From contig JABHUQ010000109.1 of the NCBI GenBank assembly GCA_018658715.1, forward strand, positions 21,511-85,510: DNA of 64,000 bases, given 5' to 3'. This stretch comes from Fidelibacterota bacterium. GTDB taxonomy: Bacteria > Fidelibacterota > Marinisomatia > Marinisomatales > UBA1611. A model generated the notes under the pieces. The model was not told where the DNA came from. It saw only the letters and a list, made by a program, of their open reading frames with translations, and ran no database searches. Shown piece by piece: positions 28,313-36,235 of the stretch (position 1 is its first letter; each line of letters opens with the position of its first letter). A program made the position numbers and the translations under genes.

Positions 28313-29334
28313 TCTTTAAACAATTTAGAATACAGTGTACACATCCATTTGGTATAGCTAGGAGTACGCATGACTATTATGATATAATATTTGTGTATTT
28401 AGAACATGATGGCATTATTGGGCGTGGAGAAGCAGCTCCATCAAAACGATATGGTGAATATCCAATTAATGTTTTAAATCAATTGAAGAAAATCTTAGAT
28501 ATTCCACATTTTGATTCAGCGGTAGATGGTGATACGTGGTTTATGAGCCAATCTAATGGAATTAAGTCTCTTGAAGCTGCATTAAGTATGGCGTGGTTAG
28601 ATTGGTGGACACAAAAAAATAATCAACCATTATATGATTATTTTCAAGCTGATTCATCCCAACAGTTAGACACATCGTTTACCATAGCCATTGGTGAACT
28701 AAATCTTATACCCGATAAAATCGATGAAGCATCTCCTTATTCGATTATTAAGGTAAAATTAGGAGTTAGCGAATCAGAAGATAAAGACATTATTCGTCGG
28801 ATTAGAAAAGAAACGGATAAATTAATTCGGGTTGATGCAAATGAAGGATGGGATTTAGAGACAGGTGAAAGGATGTGCCATTGGCTTTCGGATCAAAACG
28901 TTGAATTTATAGAACAACCATTTAAAGCTGATAATTTAGGGGACACGGCCATTCTAAAACAAAAATCACCCTTACCCATCATTGCTGATGAAAATAGCAT
29001 GAATTCGGGAGATATTGAAAAAATCGCACATGCATTTCATGGTATAAATATAAAATTGATGAAGTGTGGAAGTTTATTAGAAGCAGAAAAAATGATCCAA
29101 CTTGCACGAGAATACGATTTGGAAATAATGCTGGGCTGTATGGTAGAATCATCTGTGGGAATTACAGCTGCATCTCATTTATCACCCTTAGTTGATTATG
29201 CAGATTTAGATGGAAACTTATTAATCGATAATGATCCCTATTCTGGCGTTAAAATTTACAATGGGAAAATAATTCTTCCTGAAAGCCCAGGATTAGGAAT
29301 TAAATTAAATTCTGATATTGAAAACCTTTTATAA
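28303..29334 (+). CDS. Enolase-superfamily epimerase/racemase, DgcA or dipeptide-epimerase type
   Basis: 343 residues of the muconate-lactonizing subgroup. The catalytic Lys pair is seen as IIKVKLG (about 147-153) and INIKLMKCG (about 246-254). The metal ligands are IRVDANEGW (Asp), EFIEQPF (Glu) and IIADEN (Asp). These residues fit a 1,1-proton-transfer racemase/epimerase. Two known roles fit: L-Ala-D/L-Glu epimerase in murein recycling, or N-acetyl-D-glutamate racemase (DgcA) next to DgcN. The 10-bp overlap with the DUF1611 gene favours the second. Confidence 0.85.
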   Translation: MDLIFKQFRIQCTHPFGIARSTHDYYDIIFVYLEHDGIIGRGEAAPSKRYGEYPINVLNQLKKILDIPHFDSAVDGDTWFMSQSNGIKSLEAALSMAWLDWWTQKNNQPLYDYFQADSSQQLDTSFTIAIGELNLIPDKIDEASPYSIIKVKLGVSESEDKDIIRRIRKETDKLIRVDANEGWDLETGERMCHWLSDQNVEFIEQPFKADNLGDTAILKQKSPLPIIADENSMNSGDIEKIAHAFHGINIKLMKCGSLLEAEKMIQLAREYDLEIMLGCMVESSVGITAASHLSPLVDYADLDGNLLIDNDPYSGVKIYNGKIILPESPGLGIKLNSDIENLL

Positions 29335-29343
29335 GGATAAAAC

Positions 29344-29769
29344 ATGAAAATACTTGGTATTGAACATATTGGTGTAGCCGTTAAAAATATATCTGATAAT
29401 GCACCTTTTTGGAATCATATTTTAGGATTAAATAAAACTGGGTCAGAAACTGTTAAAGATCAAGGTGTTAAAACAGATATTTTTAATACGGGGAAAGGAA
29501 AAATAGAATTATTGGAAGCATTAGATGATACATCTCCTATTGCAAAATATTTAGATAGAAGGGGACCTGGAATACATCATGTATGCCTTCAGGTGGAAGA
29601 TATAACTACAGCAATAAAAGAATTAAAAGATAATAACATCCAAACAATAGGTGACCATTATACTACTGGATCCGAAGGGTATAAAATAATATTTATACAT
29701 CCAAAAACTACTGGGGGCGTATTAGTTGAACTAGCGGAAAAGCCAGAGATTAATCATGAGAAGGAGTGA
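29344..29769 (+). CDS. mce: Methylmalonyl-CoA epimerase
   Basis: 141 residues, a glyoxalase/VOC-fold protein. IEHIGVAVKN (metal His), GPGIHHVCLQVEDI (metal His) and TGGVLVELAEK (metal Glu) match bacterial methylmalonyl-CoA epimerase. It converts S- to R-methylmalonyl-CoA for the B12-dependent mutase on the propionate/succinate route. A good AAGGA precedes the ATG. It is probably in the same transcript as the crotonase and dgcN/dgcA-like genes; the mutase itself is not in the window. Confidence 0.92.
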   Translation: MKILGIEHIGVAVKNISDNAPFWNHILGLNKTGSETVKDQGVKTDIFNTGKGKIELLEALDDTSPIAKYLDRRGPGIHHVCLQVEDITTAIKELKDNNIQTIGDHYTTGSEGYKIIFIHPKTTGGVLVELAEKPEINHEKE

Positions 29770-29805
29770 CTATTCGGCAGAGGATAATGGACAGGTTAAG
29801 GCGAT

Positions 29806-29830
29806 AGCCCCGCAATTGTGGGGCTTAATG
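29806..29830. terminator. Hairpin between convergent mce and the 83-aa gene
   Basis: AGCCCC-GCAATTGT-GGGGCT, followed by TTAATGTTTAT. The loop is itself near-palindromic (CAATTG). The T run is weak, but the position between convergent genes fits termination. Confidence 0.55.
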
Positions 29831-29859
29831 TTTATAGCCTCGCACACATTGTAGTTTAA

Positions 29860-30111
29860 CTATTTTTCTATTGAGATTATTACCTTTTCATTCTTTTCAT
29901 GATTCTCAACTTCTAAAACAGTTCCAGAAAAATCGGGAGAATCAGAAAGTTTAATGATTTCTTGAATATCAATCCCTTCTTTTTGCAGTTCTTCTTTAGC
30001 TTTTTTTGGGATTAAACTTTTTACCATCTTTAAAACGGCAAGGGGAATAGAAACAGTTGTTAATGGCTTTTCATTGCCTTCTTCAAATTTCTTAATACAT
30101 AGTTTTGTCAT
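29860..30111 (-). CDS. Small conserved-looking hypothetical protein
   Basis: 83 residues. The minus strand has GGAG 8 bases before the ATG, and the composition is protein-like. An N-terminal strand (TKLCIKKF) leads to a hydrophobic helix (VSIPLAVLKMVKSLIPKKAKEEL), then GIDIQEIIKL and a C-terminal pair of strands (GTVLEVENHEKNEKVIISIE). The GIDxxEIIK...G-x-LxEVE pattern recalls small proteins encoded near DUF4097/YvlB-type envelope-stress genes in other bacteria. I make no functional claim. It is the first gene of the accessory island. Confidence 0.65.
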   Translation of the reverse strand: MTKLCIKKFEEGNEKPLTTVSIPLAVLKMVKSLIPKKAKEELQKEGIDIQEIIKLSDSPDFSGTVLEVENHEKNEKVIISIEK

Positions 30112-30245
30112 TTATATCTCCATATAACTATACAAGATTCATTAAAGTTTAGTAATTACTTTTATTACATACTTATTATTTATTAATACACCCTATAATA
30201 CACACCACTTATCTGCATCCACACACATTATAGGGTCATTATTGG

Positions 30246-30307
30246 TTCAATTTCCACTACAGATACACTGGTCAGTTATAAGTTATAGTCGGGAACCAGC
30301 CGGCTAA
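30246..30307 (+). repeat. Interspersed repeat R1, copy A
   Basis: 62 bp, matching 36810-36871 at 57 of 62 positions. The first half (30249-30277) is identical over 29 bp to 35984-36012. It contains CTGGT...ACCAG as a possible stem. Confidence 0.85.
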
Positions 30308-30476
30308 ATTATTATTCCATTAAAACCTATAGTAGAGAAATATATCGGGCTACTATTTACGTACTTGCATAAAAAATGATTTCACTTTTTTGAATTCAAT
30401 AATCTCAACCCATTCCTTTACTACGGGGGTACGGGGTATAGATATAAGGTTCGCACACATCGTAATATTTTGAAAT

Positions 30477-30533
30477 AACAAGCCTTTACACTCCACAATT
30501 AGTTTGTTTGTGGGATGATGTGTAGATTAGGAG
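30477..30533 (+). repeat. Interspersed repeat R2, copy A (degenerate)
   Basis: AACAAGCC..., a weakened hairpin part, is followed by the conserved leader GTTTGTGGGATGATGTGTAG.... The leader ends at an ATG (30534) followed at once by AAC TAG, so the start codon that in the other copies opens a gene is dead here. Confidence 0.75.
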
Positions 30534-30599
30534 ATGAACTAGGTATATATCATTACTGCTATTTTATAGGAACGAAAAATCAATTTGAACCTATTGATA

Positions 30600-30908
30600 A
30601 TGGAGACTAGTTTACGGTCAATTCTGGAATGGGTGAATTACCATATGGAATTTGTAAAAATTAAAGGTAATAAACAGAAAATCACAATTACTGGAACGAA
30701 TAAAAGTGTGAATTGTAACAAGTCATTGAAAAAAGCAAGTGGCTATATTTTACTTGAGCCTGATGGAGAAAACACAAAAATATCATATTATTTTCATTCC
30801 GAACCATCGCAAAATATTCCTACATGGCTTATAAATCCAATGATACAGGAGATGCCGTATCAAACTTTTGTATCAATGAGAAAGAAGTTAAATTCTTTAA
30901 ATCACTAA
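30600..30908 (+). pseudogene. START/SRPBCC domain remnant (C-terminal part)
   Basis: About 102 residues from the ATG at 30600. The segment LKKASGYILLEPDGENTKISYYFHSEPSQNIPTW...PYQTFVSMRKKL matches the last 60-odd residues of START-domain proteins (KxxSGxWxLxP..., SIPxWLxN..., P...TLxxMR). A complete START domain is about 200 residues, and the N-terminal two thirds are absent; the frame is closed by stops upstream. It is therefore read as a truncated gene. A small free-standing protein that kept only this half is the alternative. It lies downstream of the degenerate R2 copy, whose start codon leads straight to a stop. Confidence 0.6.
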
Positions 30909-30912
30909 AATA

Positions 30913-32115
30913 TTAGAAAACACCTCGAATTTTTAATCTGCGATTTGTTATATAGATTATCAGCAAGAATGAAATTGTAATCACTGCATATACAATAAAT
31001 ATTCTCAACTTGATATTTTCGAACTCAAAAATATTTCCAGCTTGATTCATAATATAGATAATCCCTACATAGCCTAAACTAAAAGCACTAACAAGAGTAA
31101 TAATAGCAGCGACAATAGAACGGTTTAAAAGTTGTGAACGAATAAATGCAAAGGAGTGCCCGATTAATTGGAGTTTGATTATATTTTCTCTCTCTTTTTC
31201 AAAAAGTAGTTGATTTGAAAAGTAAATAAAAAATAAGGATACTATTATAATTGATATACCTAAGAAGACGAAAAATATGATAATTACCTTAATAAGTTTT
31301 ATATTTTCCGAAATTCCTACTTTATTATTTTGTATAACGTAATTATTCTTTTCAATGTAATCAAGAAAAGGTCCTGGATCATTCTCTGAAATTTCAACAA
31401 CGAGTTTTGTGGGTCTTATTTCAGATTTTGTCTTTCCAGCATAATAGTTATTCGCCCATAATAAGAATTCCATTGGAACTAATATGGAAAGGTATCTATC
31501 AGAGAAACCATGAATTGTGGCCTTATACTGCTTACGATTAGAATTACCTTTAACTTCAATTGATAACGGCAAGAGCTCCGCTGTTTTTTCTGTGAGAACT
31601 GGAAGACCATTACTGCTAACAAAACTATAATTATAAAGATGTAAAAACTCTTTCGAAATAATTAATGGTATTTTATTTTGACTTGGATCCCAGTTAAACC
31701 CTGTCTTATCTATAGCGAGGTATTGGTTATCAAGACTCTCGAGAAATACTTCTGAATAATAGTTAATATTGCTAGAAAGGAATATCCTGCATGGGAATTC
31801 TGAGCTATATATTTTCCCTACCCTTTTAACTCCCCGGACATAAGTTAAATCCGAAATTTCATGATCATTTATATTCAAAAAGTTTTTATTGATAGTGTGG
31901 AGAAAAGAAATATCCTTACTCACAATATAAAATTTATCTTTTGCATCGGAAAATAAAATCGAAGTATCAATAAAAGATAAAAAGAAAAAAGAAATAACAC
32001 ATATAAATGTCCCAAGAAAAAGGGAAAGTGATGAGAGCATTATTGGCATGCTTGCTCCATCCCGAAATATTTGCTTTATAGGATTATTTTTATTGGAGAA
32101 CAATTGTTTTATCAA
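30913..32115 (-). CDS. ABC transporter permease, FtsX/MacB-like topology
   Basis: 400 residues. One N-terminal membrane segment (SLSLFLGTFICVISFFFLSF, about 30-50) is followed by a large extracytoplasmic domain (about 55-265) and three C-terminal membrane segments (about 270-295, 330-355, 370-395). This 1+3 topology is that of FtsX-like permeases, which usually work mechanically on the periplasm or on lipoproteins rather than moving small solutes. The overlap of 26 bp with the ATPase gene shows coupling. The substrate is unknown; the upstream lipoprotein gene is a candidate partner. Confidence 0.8.
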   Translation of the reverse strand: MIKQLFSNKNNPIKQIFRDGASMPIMLSSLSLFLGTFICVISFFFLSFIDTSILFSDAKDKFYIVSKDISFLHTINKNFLNINDHEISDLTYVRGVKRVGKIYSSEFPCRIFLSSNINYYSEVFLESLDNQYLAIDKTGFNWDPSQNKIPLIISKEFLHLYNYSFVSSNGLPVLTEKTAELLPLSIEVKGNSNRKQYKATIHGFSDRYLSILVPMEFLLWANNYYAGKTKSEIRPTKLVVEISENDPGPFLDYIEKNNYVIQNNKVGISENIKLIKVIIIFFVFLGISIIIVSLFFIYFSNQLLFEKERENIIKLQLIGHSFAFIRSQLLNRSIVAAIITLVSAFSLGYVGIIYIMNQAGNIFEFENIKLRIFIVYAVITISFLLIIYITNRRLKIRGVF

Positions 32116-32716
32116 AAGAAAAATCCTGTGATTCTGAATGGCTTGTTAATATTATACCTGCTTGATTATCATTTGATATTTGATTTATCAGCTGGGTGGC
32201 TTTTTGAATATTATCTTTATCCAAATGAGAAAAAGGCTCATCAAGAATTAATAGCAAAAATGGTCTAACCAAAGCACGGCAGATGGCCAGCCTTTGTAAC
32301 TCTCCAAGTGAAAGATTTTTCGCTTTTATGTTTTTAAAGGGATTTAGGTTCAACGATTCAATTATAAAATCTATCTTTGACTCATTGATACTCTTATAAA
32401 GTCCAGTGACGATGTTAATATTATCTGCAACGGTTAAATTCTGAAATAACTCTAAGTTCTGGAATACACATGCTATTATTTTTTTCCTCATCATCCACCA
32501 TTGGTTTGAATGAAAATTTTTCAAATTTATATCATCTATAATAATGTTACCCTTTAGCATGCTGGGTAAACCAATAAGAGCATTGACGTAGCTTGATTTC
32601 CCTGATCCTGAAGGTCCAATAATATTCAAATTCTCACCAGACTCTATTGTGGTAGTGATTTTGTTTGAGGCCATTTTGTTGATGGCCAAGCATGTTCCTT
32701 CAAATTTTATTAACAT
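32090..32716 (-). CDS. ABC transporter ATP-binding protein
   Basis: 208 residues. Walker A GPSGSGKSSYVNAL (about 35-48), Q-loop CVFQNLELF, signature LSLGELQRLAICRAL, Walker B LLLILDEPFSHLD and the H-switch TSHSE are all present, so it should hydrolyse ATP. The size and motifs resemble the LolD/MacB class that pairs with FtsX-like permeases. It lies between the lipoprotein and permease genes on the same strand. Confidence 0.9.
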   Translation of the reverse strand: MLIKFEGTCLAINKMASNKITTTIESGENLNIIGPSGSGKSSYVNALIGLPSMLKGNIIIDDINLKNFHSNQWWMMRKKIIACVFQNLELFQNLTVADNINIVTGLYKSINESKIDFIIESLNLNPFKNIKAKNLSLGELQRLAICRALVRPFLLLILDEPFSHLDKDNIQKATQLINQISNDNQAGIILTSHSESQDFSFDKTIVLQ

Positions 32717-32819
32717 AAGGGGAACTTAGAGTGCAAATGGAAACACTAGGATTCTGAATATAATAGCATATACTTTAGAATTAATCGTGTTGATAAGATT
32801 ATTAATCGAAGAATTTTGG

Positions 32820-34445
32820 CTAGTCTATAAGATCACCAAACGTTTCTAGGGCTATTTCTGATATAATACTCAGTGGGTTACTTTCAGTATTCTTCAATCT
32901 TATATTTGTATATATGCCTAACGAATATTTATCAGACATTATTCCTGCATCAATCATACCAAGCTGAGCATTAAGAAGAGCGTCTTTTAGCATCCTTTCA
33001 TCTTTCCTATTTGCAGGGATTTCTCTAATAAATTGATTTGCATCCGCAAATGCATAAAAATTTGATGAGCTGGGCTTCTGTGGAATCTCACTTTCAAAAG
33101 TACTGTTGCTATTACCGCTTTTCAATGAAGAAACCAGGTCAGGATTTGAAAGGAATATATAGTTATCGTTGAAGACAACAGACATGTTTTCGCCAAGCAT
33201 AATAGGTTCATTGTTAACGAACTTCAATGGCCCTTTTTCATTAGCCAGTTTAATTAAAGTTTCCGGATCATTCAATCCAAGTCCAATTGCATAATCCAAT
33301 TCATTTCTATTTAGATTAATATCATACAATACAGCTAGTATATTACCGGAAGGGATGGATAACAGTTTATCTAATGATAAACCGCTCACTCTTTCAATTC
33401 CTTCAATTGTCTTTTTGATTTCGTCATCATCAATCGATGAAAATAATTTTCCAATTTCTTTTAGGTTAATTGCAAACCCTAATCCCGCCATAGGATCATT
33501 TGGAAATTTATTTACTAAGTTTTTTCCAATCTTCTGGTTAAAAAAATCAGGATTATATTGTTTTTTCATTTTATCATTAAGATAGGATTTTACCTCAAAG
33601 CCAATCAAGCCAAGATCCAGTTTCAAACCTGCTGTTACATAACTGCCTTCGTAGCTGACAATTTTATTTTGCAATTTTGGGGAGCGTTGTTCTAACTCTT
33701 GCTTGACAACATCGCCTACAGATGTAAGATCAGCCCAAAAACCCAGATCATAATTTCCAAGGTCATCAATACCTGGTTTACTTTTTAAGATATCGTTTGG
33801 TTTGGAACCATCCAATAAAGTCTCAATTTCATCCAACCAATTTTTAGAACCGTATTCATCGTATTCATGATCATGGAAGACGAATATTGCGACTTCACTA
33901 TTATAGCCAAGAGCGGCAACATTCCTCATAAGGTTAGTTCTATAGTTTCGTTCTTTTATCATTAGATAGTGGAATTTATCTGTTTGTTTTTCATCAATTT
34001 GATCTTCTGGAGCTAAATCTGAAACCATTTGGAACTTATTTGCCAAAATTCCAGCATCGAGAACGGGAACAATCATGCCCATATTCATTGGTTGGGGATC
34101 AGAAGATTGCCAACTGTTATTAGTCTTCTTATATTTGTTGAAGCCTTCGGCAAAGAGATATGTTGGACTATTTAGATCCAATCCCATATCCTGAGGGTTG
34201 GTGATGGCCTTTTTAATAATACTAGGAACTTTTCTCTTTTTTAATTGCTCAAAAAAGAATTGCCCTGCCTTTGAATCCAAAGCGCTCTCGTAGTCAGCTT
34301 TTTCCATTATCATTCCAAGTTGAGCAGAAACAATAAAAGCAGTATTATCCGGGAGATAGCTTAAATGTGAATTTGGTTTTTTTCCACATCCGGAGAGACA
34401 AAGAATTATAACGATAAAAACACCTAGAATAGTTTTATTTTTCAT
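32820..34445 (-). CDS. DUF4836-like lipoprotein
   Basis: 541 residues with a lipoprotein signal (FIVIILCLSGC, lipid Cys at about 20). The mature part begins SYLPDNTAFIVSAQLG and is built of two alternating alpha/beta halves with repeated 'F.NDNYIFLSNPDLVSSL'-like strands. It resembles DUF4836/DUF3352-type lipoproteins common in the FCB group, whose role is unknown. It is the first gene of a minus-strand unit with the ABC ATPase and permease (103-bp gap), so it may be the ABC system's envelope partner or cargo. Confidence 0.65.
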   Translation of the reverse strand: MKNKTILGVFIVIILCLSGCGKKPNSHLSYLPDNTAFIVSAQLGMIMEKADYESALDSKAGQFFFEQLKKRKVPSIIKKAITNPQDMGLDLNSPTYLFAEGFNKYKKTNNSWQSSDPQPMNMGMIVPVLDAGILANKFQMVSDLAPEDQIDEKQTDKFHYLMIKERNYRTNLMRNVAALGYNSEVAIFVFHDHEYDEYGSKNWLDEIETLLDGSKPNDILKSKPGIDDLGNYDLGFWADLTSVGDVVKQELEQRSPKLQNKIVSYEGSYVTAGLKLDLGLIGFEVKSYLNDKMKKQYNPDFFNQKIGKNLVNKFPNDPMAGLGFAINLKEIGKLFSSIDDDEIKKTIEGIERVSGLSLDKLLSIPSGNILAVLYDINLNRNELDYAIGLGLNDPETLIKLANEKGPLKFVNNEPIMLGENMSVVFNDNYIFLSNPDLVSSLKSGNSNSTFESEIPQKPSSSNFYAFADANQFIREIPANRKDERMLKDALLNAQLGMIDAGIMSDKYSLGIYTNIRLKNTESNPLSIISEIALETFGDLID

Positions 34446-34579
34446 AGATAGAGCCCATTTCCCTTTAATTAATATAGATGATAAGCCTTAAGGTAGTTAA
34501 TAATACAATATTTTCTCAAGTAAAACTCTAGTTCAGGTTATTATATTTTATCTCTGATGGTCAAATATATCTAGAATTT

Positions 34580-34639
34580 AACCAACAAGCCCCACATTAG
34601 TGGGGTTTGTTGGTTGTGGGATGATTGGTAGATTTGTGT
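34580..34639 (+). repeat. Interspersed repeat R2, copy B (hairpin plus leader)
   Basis: A 14-bp hairpin (AACCAACAAGCCCC / GGGGTTTGTTGGTT, one wobble, loop ACATTAGT) is followed by leader TTGTGGGATGATTGGTAG... ending exactly at the ATG at 34640. It sits in a divergent gap, so it is not the terminator of a + strand gene. Confidence 0.85.
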
Positions 34640-35467
34640 ATGAAAAGGCTATTATTAATTACTTATCTCATCTTTCTTACAAGTTGTACAAATTTTATAG
34701 CAAGTAGTATCACTAAGCCTATACAATTTGCTGAAAATAATTTAGCGACTGTTGGTGACATAAAAATGAACTACTATTCTGTTGGGGAAAAAGATAAACC
34801 AACATTATTGTTCTTGCATGGAGGGTTAAGTTTTTCATTATTATATAAAAATTTTATTGAAGAATTATCTAAAAACTATTTTGTTGTTGCAGTTGATAGT
34901 AGAGGACAGGGCGGAACAACAATTGGTGATAAAAAAATCTCTTATTATCAAATGGCTGAAGATATTGACAATTTTACCAGAATTATTGGAATTGATAAAT
35001 ATTATGCCATAGGACATAGTGATGGTGGAATTATAATTCTTTACCTTTCAAAATATTTTCCTGAAAAATTAATAAAAGGAATTCCTATTGCAGCGAATTA
35101 CCACTTTAATGGTATTAAAATTGCTGACAATATTCCAAATATAGCTTTGAAAATATTAAATAAATCTTATCAAAAACTTGGAGCGAACGTAAATAAAGTC
35201 GATAAAATAAAACCATTTATACTAGAGATGTGGAAAACTCAACCTACATTTACAAATTCGGATTTGAGCATGATTAAGACACCACTGTTGGTAATGGTTG
35301 GCAAAAAAGATGAAATGATACACCAAGAACACACAGTGGAAATGGCAGAATCATTAGGAAATGCAGAATTAGAAATACTCCCTAAAGCAAATCATATGAA
35401 TATCCTATCTTCAAAAAATAATATCCAATTAGTTCTGAAACGTATCCAACGTTTCTTTGAATCATAA
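34640..35467 (+). CDS. Alpha/beta-hydrolase lipoprotein
   Basis: 275 residues from the ATG at 34640; the track's TTG at 34625 lies in the R2 leader. Signal MKRLLLITYLIFLTSC has a lipobox with Cys16. The fold shows LLFLHGGLS (oxyanion), VVAVDSRGQGGT, the nucleophile elbow GHSDGG, acid LVMVGKKDEM and catalytic His in KANHMN, so the triad is complete. It is probably an envelope-anchored esterase or similar hydrolase; the substrate is unknown. It is preceded by R2 copy B and followed by R2 copy C. Confidence 0.88.
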   Translation: MKRLLLITYLIFLTSCTNFIASSITKPIQFAENNLATVGDIKMNYYSVGEKDKPTLLFLHGGLSFSLLYKNFIEELSKNYFVVAVDSRGQGGTTIGDKKISYYQMAEDIDNFTRIIGIDKYYAIGHSDGGIIILYLSKYFPEKLIKGIPIAANYHFNGIKIADNIPNIALKILNKSYQKLGANVNKVDKIKPFILEMWKTQPTFTNSDLSMIKTPLLVMVGKKDEMIHQEHTVEMAESLGNAELEILPKANHMNILSSKNNIQLVLKRIQRFFES

Positions 35468-35485
35468 TATCCATAAAAAACCATC

Positions 35486-35538
35486 AAGCCCCACATTAGT
35501 GGGGTTTTTTGTTTGTGGGATGATTTGTAGATTTGGGG
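35486..35538 (+). repeat. Interspersed repeat R2, copy C (hairpin plus leader)
   Basis: AAGCCCC-ACATTAGT-GGGGTTTTTT is followed by GTTTGTGGGATGATTTGTAG... ending exactly at the ATG at 35539. The hairpin with its T run could also end the hydrolase transcript. The 31-nt leader (start codon included) differs from copy A at 3 positions and from copy B at 4. Confidence 0.85.
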
Positions 35539-35946
35539 ATGCATTACTTTATAAAGTGTCTAAAAAATTATGCAAACTTCAATGGTCGTGCCAGTAGAGC
35601 AGAACTCTGGTACTTCTTGCTTTGCTGGTGTATAGTTTATTTTTTAGTGATTCTTATTGATAGGCAAATAGGATACAATTTCTTAAGTCTAGAAGATTTA
35701 CCATTTAGTGAATATTTGCCAATCGGGAAATTTTATTCAGATGTTGGAATTTTGGTCTTTTTTTACCGACCATTAACTGTAGTACCAAGTCTTGCTGTTA
35801 TTGTCAGAAGATTACACGATATGAATATGAGTGGTAAATGGGCTTATTCATTTATTATACCACCACTTGGAATAATTTTATTATTCTATTTAGCCAAGTC
35901 TGGTGATGGGAATCAAAATCAATATGGTGATGTTCCCAATGAATGA
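35539..35946 (+). CDS. DUF805 family membrane protein
   Basis: 135 residues from the ATG at 35539 (the track's TTG is in the R2 leader). The DUF805 signature is clear: YANFNGRASRAELWYF near the start, VRRLHDMNMSGKWA, and the end AKSGDGNQNQYGDVP. About four membrane helices. The function of this widespread family is unknown. It is flanked by R2 copy C upstream and R1 copy C downstream, so it looks like an insert unit. Confidence 0.9.
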   Translation: MHYFIKCLKNYANFNGRASRAELWYFLLCWCIVYFLVILIDRQIGYNFLSLEDLPFSEYLPIGKFYSDVGILVFFYRPLTVVPSLAVIVRRLHDMNMSGKWAYSFIIPPLGIILLFYLAKSGDGNQNQYGDVPNE

Positions 35947-35983
35947 AAAGTATTAGAGGCTAACATTTATATGAAGATAGTAT

Positions 35984-36063
35984 AATTTCCACTACAGATA
36001 CACTGGTCAGTTCAGTTTTCCAGTCAATCTTTCGCCTGCTTATTAAGCAAGTGCTCTGTTTAC
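35984..36063 (+). repeat. Interspersed repeat R1, copy C (diverged 3' half)
   Basis: The first 29 bp are identical to R1 copy A. The second half has diverged, but AGTC, GCCTGCT and GCAAG keep the same spacing as in copy D. The possible stem is kept as ACTGG...CCAGT, with its 3' arm shifted, suggesting selection on structure. Confidence 0.7.
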
Positions 36064-36235
36064 TGAATTAGTCTGGTTAATGATTATTTACCCTGTAATA
36101 TACTGCTGATACAGGACCTGTCAGCGAGAAATCAATTTTCAACTAAAAAAGGTGGGTATGGGGGACCAGTTAGGTGGGGGTAGGGCAATAGAAAAAGAGT
36201 AACACATATTTTTCAATCTGTTTTAGATTGTAATT
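36064..36235. other. Gap with G-rich tract
   Basis: This part holds GGTGGGTATGGGGG...GGTGGGGGTAGGG (36151-36185), four G runs that could form a G-quadruplex, about 50 bp before the next start codon. There is no gene and no terminator. Confidence 0.5.

Larger units (their letters stand above)
30112..30599. other. Long intergenic stretch, repeat-bearing
   Basis: 488 bp with no convincing gene. It contains, in order: an inverted pair ACCCTATAAT (30190-30199) / ATTATAGGGT (30227-30236); repeat R1 copy A (30246-30307); G-rich CGGGGGTACGGGG (about 30424-30436); a TCGCACACATCGTAAT copy (30451-30466) matching 29840-29855 at 14 of 16 bases; and repeat R2 copy A (30477-30533). Confidence 0.7.

Noticed and set aside
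34580-34615. R2 copy B hairpin as an ordinary terminator
   Set aside because: It lies in a divergent gap, with no + strand gene upstream for it to terminate, and is joined to a conserved leader.
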